Part shown: positions 59,865 through 64,000 of the stretch, piece by piece
Numbering within the stretch: position 1 is the first letter of the stretch
Layout: each line of letters opens with the position of its first letter
NCBI RefSeq assembly: GCF_964204645.1
Contig: NC_134028.1
Span: 4,562,501 to 4,626,500 of the forward strand
Direction: 5' to 3'
Length of the DNA: 64,000 bases
From: Tubulanus polymorphus
Taxonomy: Eukaryota; Nemertea; Palaeonemertea; Tubulaniformes; Tubulanidae
Program-made: the position numbers and the translations under genes
Notes under the pieces: generated by a model
Seen by the model: only the letters and a program-made list of their open reading frames with translations
Told to the model about the DNA's origin: nothing
Database searches by the model: none

Positions 59865-61912
59865 ACACAACTTCAAAACATACAGAAACAAACTTAACTC
59901 AATCATTAGACTTTCCAAAAAACTTCACTACCAAAAATCCTTAAAAATGGCAAACGGCAACATAAAAGACACCTGGAAAATCCTGAGGGAAGTAATCGGG
60001 AAAACTAATAATAAACAAGACATTACACACTCATTCAAAATTAACAACATTAAGACTACCGACCCAATAAAAATTGCCAACTCTTTTAACAATCACTTCA
60101 ATCAAATTGGTGAACATCTAGCAAATGAACTTCCCTTGTCTCAAATGCCATCTCAACACTACCTGAACAATTTACCTAGATCCGACTCTAACTTCTTCCT
60201 CATGCCAGTGTGCGAAAAAGAAGTCATAGAAACTATAAATAATCTCAAAACAAAACACTCAAGTGGTCATGACAACATTTCCACATACACCCTACAGAGA
60301 ATCATCAACCACATATCATACCCTCTAACTTGCCTTTTAAATCAATCCTTCTAAATTCATTGACAAACACCTTTTTCCTAACCAATATGGTTTCCGACAC
60401 AGCCATTCAACCGAACATGCAATACTCGAACTCATAGACAGAATTTCTAACTCACTAAATAACCATGAAAGGACAATAGGCATTTTCCTGGACCTTTCGA
60501 AGGCTTTTGACACTCTTAACCACGATAAACTACTAGATAAACTTGAACATTACGGCATCCGAGGAATAGCAAGAGATTGGTTTTCCTCATATCTTTCTAA
60601 TCGTCAACAATACGTTTCGTACAAATCCTACAACACCTCTACACTATCCTCAAACATCGGTGTACCCCAGGGTTCCATCCTAGGTCCACTTCTCTTTCTA
60701 ATTTACATCAATGATATCTATGCCTCCACGGTAAACATGAAGTACATATTATTCGCTGACGATACAAATTGCATTGCTTCTCATACACACCTCAACACAC
60801 TCATACAGTATATTAATTATGACCTAAACATATTGAATGACTGGCTTATCGCTAATAAACTAACCCCTAATCTGAACAAAACTAAATATATCATATTTCA
60901 TAATTATCAGAGAAGACCATTCATAAACCACATACAACAAAGCAAAATAGGCAACTTTGAACTTGAAAGAGTAAAACAAATAGATTTCCTCGGCTTGACA
61001 ATACATGAAAATCTGAACTGGAAACACATATCGACAAAATACACAAGAAAATTTCACAAATTACTGGTATCATAAACAAAACTAAAAACATCCTAGACAC
61101 ACAAAATTTACTTTCTCTTTACTACACCTAGTCTATCCTCATTTGAACTATGGCTTGTTGGCTTGGGGCCACTCGCCTTATAATAAAAAATGCCTCCTAA
61201 TCCAAAAGAAGATTGTTCGAATAATCACCAACTCTAAGTACACTGCACACACAGACCCACCTTTTAAAAATCTTGAAATCCTCAAAATCAATGAAGTCCT
61301 CATCCTTAAAACTGCATTTTTTATTCAAAACGCCATCAAATCTTCACCTCATTACTTTTCTAATTACTTCACCGCGGAAAACTTATCTCCTTTAGTCAAC
61401 ATCAGAAAAAGCATATATTTAGACCACGCATATTCTTTATTTTCAAAACAAACACCGCCAACCCCGCATCAAAATTCACCTCAAAACATTCTTTCAAACA
61501 TCTGGCAAAAACTACCTTTTTCCAATGAAATCCTACAAACAAGCAAACAAAATTTAAAACGTAAACTCAGACCATATCTCACCTCCGCCTACAATGATAT
61601 CCATCAATGTAATAACCCTAATTGTTATAATTGCTCATTCTCCTGAACCCTCTAGCTTACTCATATAAACTCTCCTGAAATTATCAAAAATCATCAACTT
61701 TCATTTCCTTCCCCTTTATTTCTTCATTTCCCTTTCGTTTTTTTTTTCCCTGGGTGCTTGCGACAGCGGCCTAAAGGCTTTGCTTGGCCCACACTGAAAG
61801 CCACTGTTCTCTCTCGCTCTTTTTATAATTGTGCTTTGTTTAAAAAAATTGTAAATTTTATTGTTTGTTTTCTCTCAACCTGTGTACATAACTTGAACTT
61901 GAACTTGAACTA
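59865..61912 (+). mobile_element. Dead non-LTR retrotransposon (LINE, Jockey/CR1-type), 5' truncated
   Basis: The frame begins in the linker before the RT (YRNKLNSIIRLSKKLHY), continues through 59947-60354, and then breaks: the expected segment between LLNQSF and KFIDKHLF is missing (roughly 60 residues by comparison with the family), with a stop and frame change at 60354. The RT continues with GFRHSHSTEHA, FLDLSKAFDTLNH, GVPQGSILGPLLF and the catalytic FADD (about 60749). Frameshifts near 61060 and 61125 follow before the last part (NYGLLAWG ... CNNPNCYNCSFS, stop 61646). The 3' end has three ACTTGA units at 61892-61909, a tail style of Jockey/CR1-group elements. Inactive. Confidence 0.88.
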
Positions 61913-64000
61913 CACTACAGTGACACAGTAATCTCGGCGGTGTTCAGCGATTCCAAGTGCATTTGTTTACAAATACAGCAGAGCATGCGCACTGCGAACA
62001 AAATGGTGGAAACTCTCTTGTGAAAAAAAAAACGATGGGTACTGATTATTTTGAACCGTGTATTCCCGTTACTCGATATTCCCGGAGGACTAGAAACAAA
62101 TGAATATTTTCCGCAAGAGAAATCAATTTTTGAACTGACATCTGTATTAGGCTATACCTGCCAATTCGATTTTTTTATGGCAGATCCGATTGATGAGTTC
62201 AACGCGTATTCCATTTTTTTCTCTTAGAAGGTAATTAAGAAATTCATTGTAATCTTCTCGTTTTCCTTTTATTTTCAAATGGAGCTAATTTCTAAATTAA
62301 CCACCAAGTCAAAATTCTTCAATCTTGCAAAAAATCCTCTCCGTTTCACCGACCTACGTATGTCACAGATTATGATTTCACAAAGAGGTTTATACCGTTA
62401 GAAAATTCTTGATACACTTAAGCTAAATCGAAATAGTAATCTTATTAGCGGACAGTGGTAAAGAAATTTTTCAAGTTTTTTTTTGTCGCAGAAAATTCAG
62501 AATTTCATTTGATCTGTTTCTAATAATTTTCTAATCTTATAAGCCCAAATTTCAGAAATGAATCAAACCTTAGTTACAGTTTCATCTTCTTTTCACCCAT
62601 CCTTTAAACTTTAGCATTAGTTTTCAATTTTCTAAGTTTCAACTAAGAATTGATTTAATATCTTCCTTTAATGCTTTGGGCCCAAATCTACAGTTCAATT
62701 TCTATATGAAATAAAGCTGATTTTCTGATTTTCTTTTCAGTTTCATTGACATCATTTAGCGTTTCTTACTAAGTCACTGACAATATTTTGAGTGTTTTCG
62801 TTACACTCCGTACGTGCTGAATGAGGTTGTTTTCGAATCGCTATGATTTCTATGAAAAATTCGATCAAACTGACGAGGCGTCCGTCACTTAGATTTCATC
62901 ATTTACATATTACCATGACAACTCCTAGTATGGTCACTCTGCAATCAAACTATATGTAACCAGTAGTTACTATGTTTATTATAGCATCAGACCACAGGTT
63001 AGTAGCTCGAAGATGCGTAGGGCCGGACCCCAAAAATAGTACCTAGAGTGAAGAAGAGGTCCCCCATAAATGTTGCCATAATTTCTGCAAATGGGATAGG
63101 TAACGAATTGCGGTTATATGTATGAAATCCATCGATCCTGAGAGACAGATTTATGATGAAATAAGGGATTCCCTGGCCTTTTTCTGCTTGGAGTATGGGT
63201 ACCAAACACGGTGGGGGATTCCCTTAGATATTGGGCTCGGATGTACTGGCATACCTGTACTGGGATACCCCTCCTTTCTAAAGGTTTGATTATTTCAAAA
63301 GTTAGGTTGGGTATGTGGGGCGAAAACCACTTCAATGCGTAGCTAAGATGCTGGCCTATGAGCCATAAGCAGGATTTCCCCTGAATTTACGCGCTTATAT
63401 ATGAACTGAACTCTCGAATTTCTTGTTTTTACTATAGGCAAAAATACAAGTATTTTTGCTATAGGATATAGATTTTGGAATAGTGGTCTGAGCTCTGACT
63501 TAAGGGGTCACACAGTCAGGGTGTCTTAGAGTAGGTCTGCAACCGCAGTTTGCACTGAAGTTCCGGTAAACTTTCACCGAAAAGGAAATACTTGCAGGAC
63601 TCAGTGATCCATCATTTTCATGTGACACTTTCCTAGAAAATTCAAAATTTTACGTGGGCTGTATGGGGGTAAACTTGAGTGATCAGCAGTGAATTGGAAT
63701 TATTTAATCATTTCATTTAATTTTCGAGTTAAGTCTTTTGAGTTATTTCATGGGAATCTTTCTAAAATTCTAATTATAATTTATACCATAATTTTGAGCC
63801 ATTTTTCACTGCTGAGACATCTCAAATTAGGTTTTACTTATTATTTTGTGGTTAGTCATGTGACGTCCTGCAGGGGATCCCTGTAGGAGTGCATGGGCGC
63901 AACCAGGACTTGCTTTAGAGATTTTGAGAGAGAAGGATCTTAGCCAAAGACCTTCTGGAATCCCTTTCTATAATTTCCGTCTAAGTTCCACGACTTGTGG
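61913..64000. other. Intergenic region
   Basis: No gene is supportable; short open frames on both strands have no domains. A near-perfect hairpin lies at 63432-63464 (CTATAGGCAAAAATAC against GTATTTTTGCTATAG, loop AA, one bulged base). Confidence 0.4.

Overview
The window is nuclear DNA of an animal. Genes are split by GT-AG introns, and the domains (C-type lectin, F5/8 type C, TSP1, PAN/apple, LRR, ankyrin, FG-GAP-like) are metazoan. The mix of mobile elements (Penelope-like element with a hammerhead-like motif, Jockey/CR1-type LINE, BEL/Pao-like LTR fragment, tRNA-like SINEs) and the expanded lectin/PAN style suggest a marine spiralian, perhaps a mollusc. That assignment is an inference. 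All models below were read by hand: splice sites were chosen by GT-AG signals and by keeping one reading phase through every exon.

Layout. 1-2327: no supportable gene. 2328-8750 (+): nine-exon ankyrin-repeat gene, 1024 aa. 9543-13031 (-): gamma-butyrobetaine-dioxygenase-like gene A, convergent with it. 13165-13633: BEL/Pao-like LTR plus the start of gag. 13634-20827: a young direct duplication of 6571-13164, carrying a decayed 3' piece of the ankyrin gene and an intact dioxygenase gene B. 22940-27532 (-): diverged third dioxygenase gene C with the same seven-exon structure. 31026-36371 (-): twelve-exon FAM234-like type II membrane protein, 962 aa. 39358-56979 (-): a 22-exon secreted mosaic protein of 1826 aa, in order signal peptide, C-type lectin, SUEL-like, C-type lectin, F5/8C, two TSP1, four PAN/apple-like, short LRR, then a nearly 790-residue helical C-terminal region of unknown family. 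57850-58855 (-): 5'-truncated Penelope-like element. 58851-59474: element with 24-bp terminal inverted repeats. 59865-61912 (+): dead LINE. The rest is repeats and intergenic DNA.

The most unusual object is a 6.76-kb, nearly perfect, very AT-rich palindrome (46123-52878) inside the intron that splits the F5/8C domain of the mosaic gene. Each arm carries three small ORFs pointing inward (a 216-aa protein ending in a Cys/His knuckle, a 72-aa one-TM protein, a 100-aa TM plus zinc-finger protein), a 24-bp minisatellite and minisatellite-flanked hairpin modules. It encodes no recognisable transposase, polymerase or integrase. The arms differ by whole repeat units and point changes, so they are not a simple copied contig. 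It is my main candidate for an undescribed mobile or virus-derived element. The second candidate is the mosaic protein, which couples many carbohydrate- and ligand-binding modules to a C-terminal region with the outline of an alpha-helical membrane-inserting protein.
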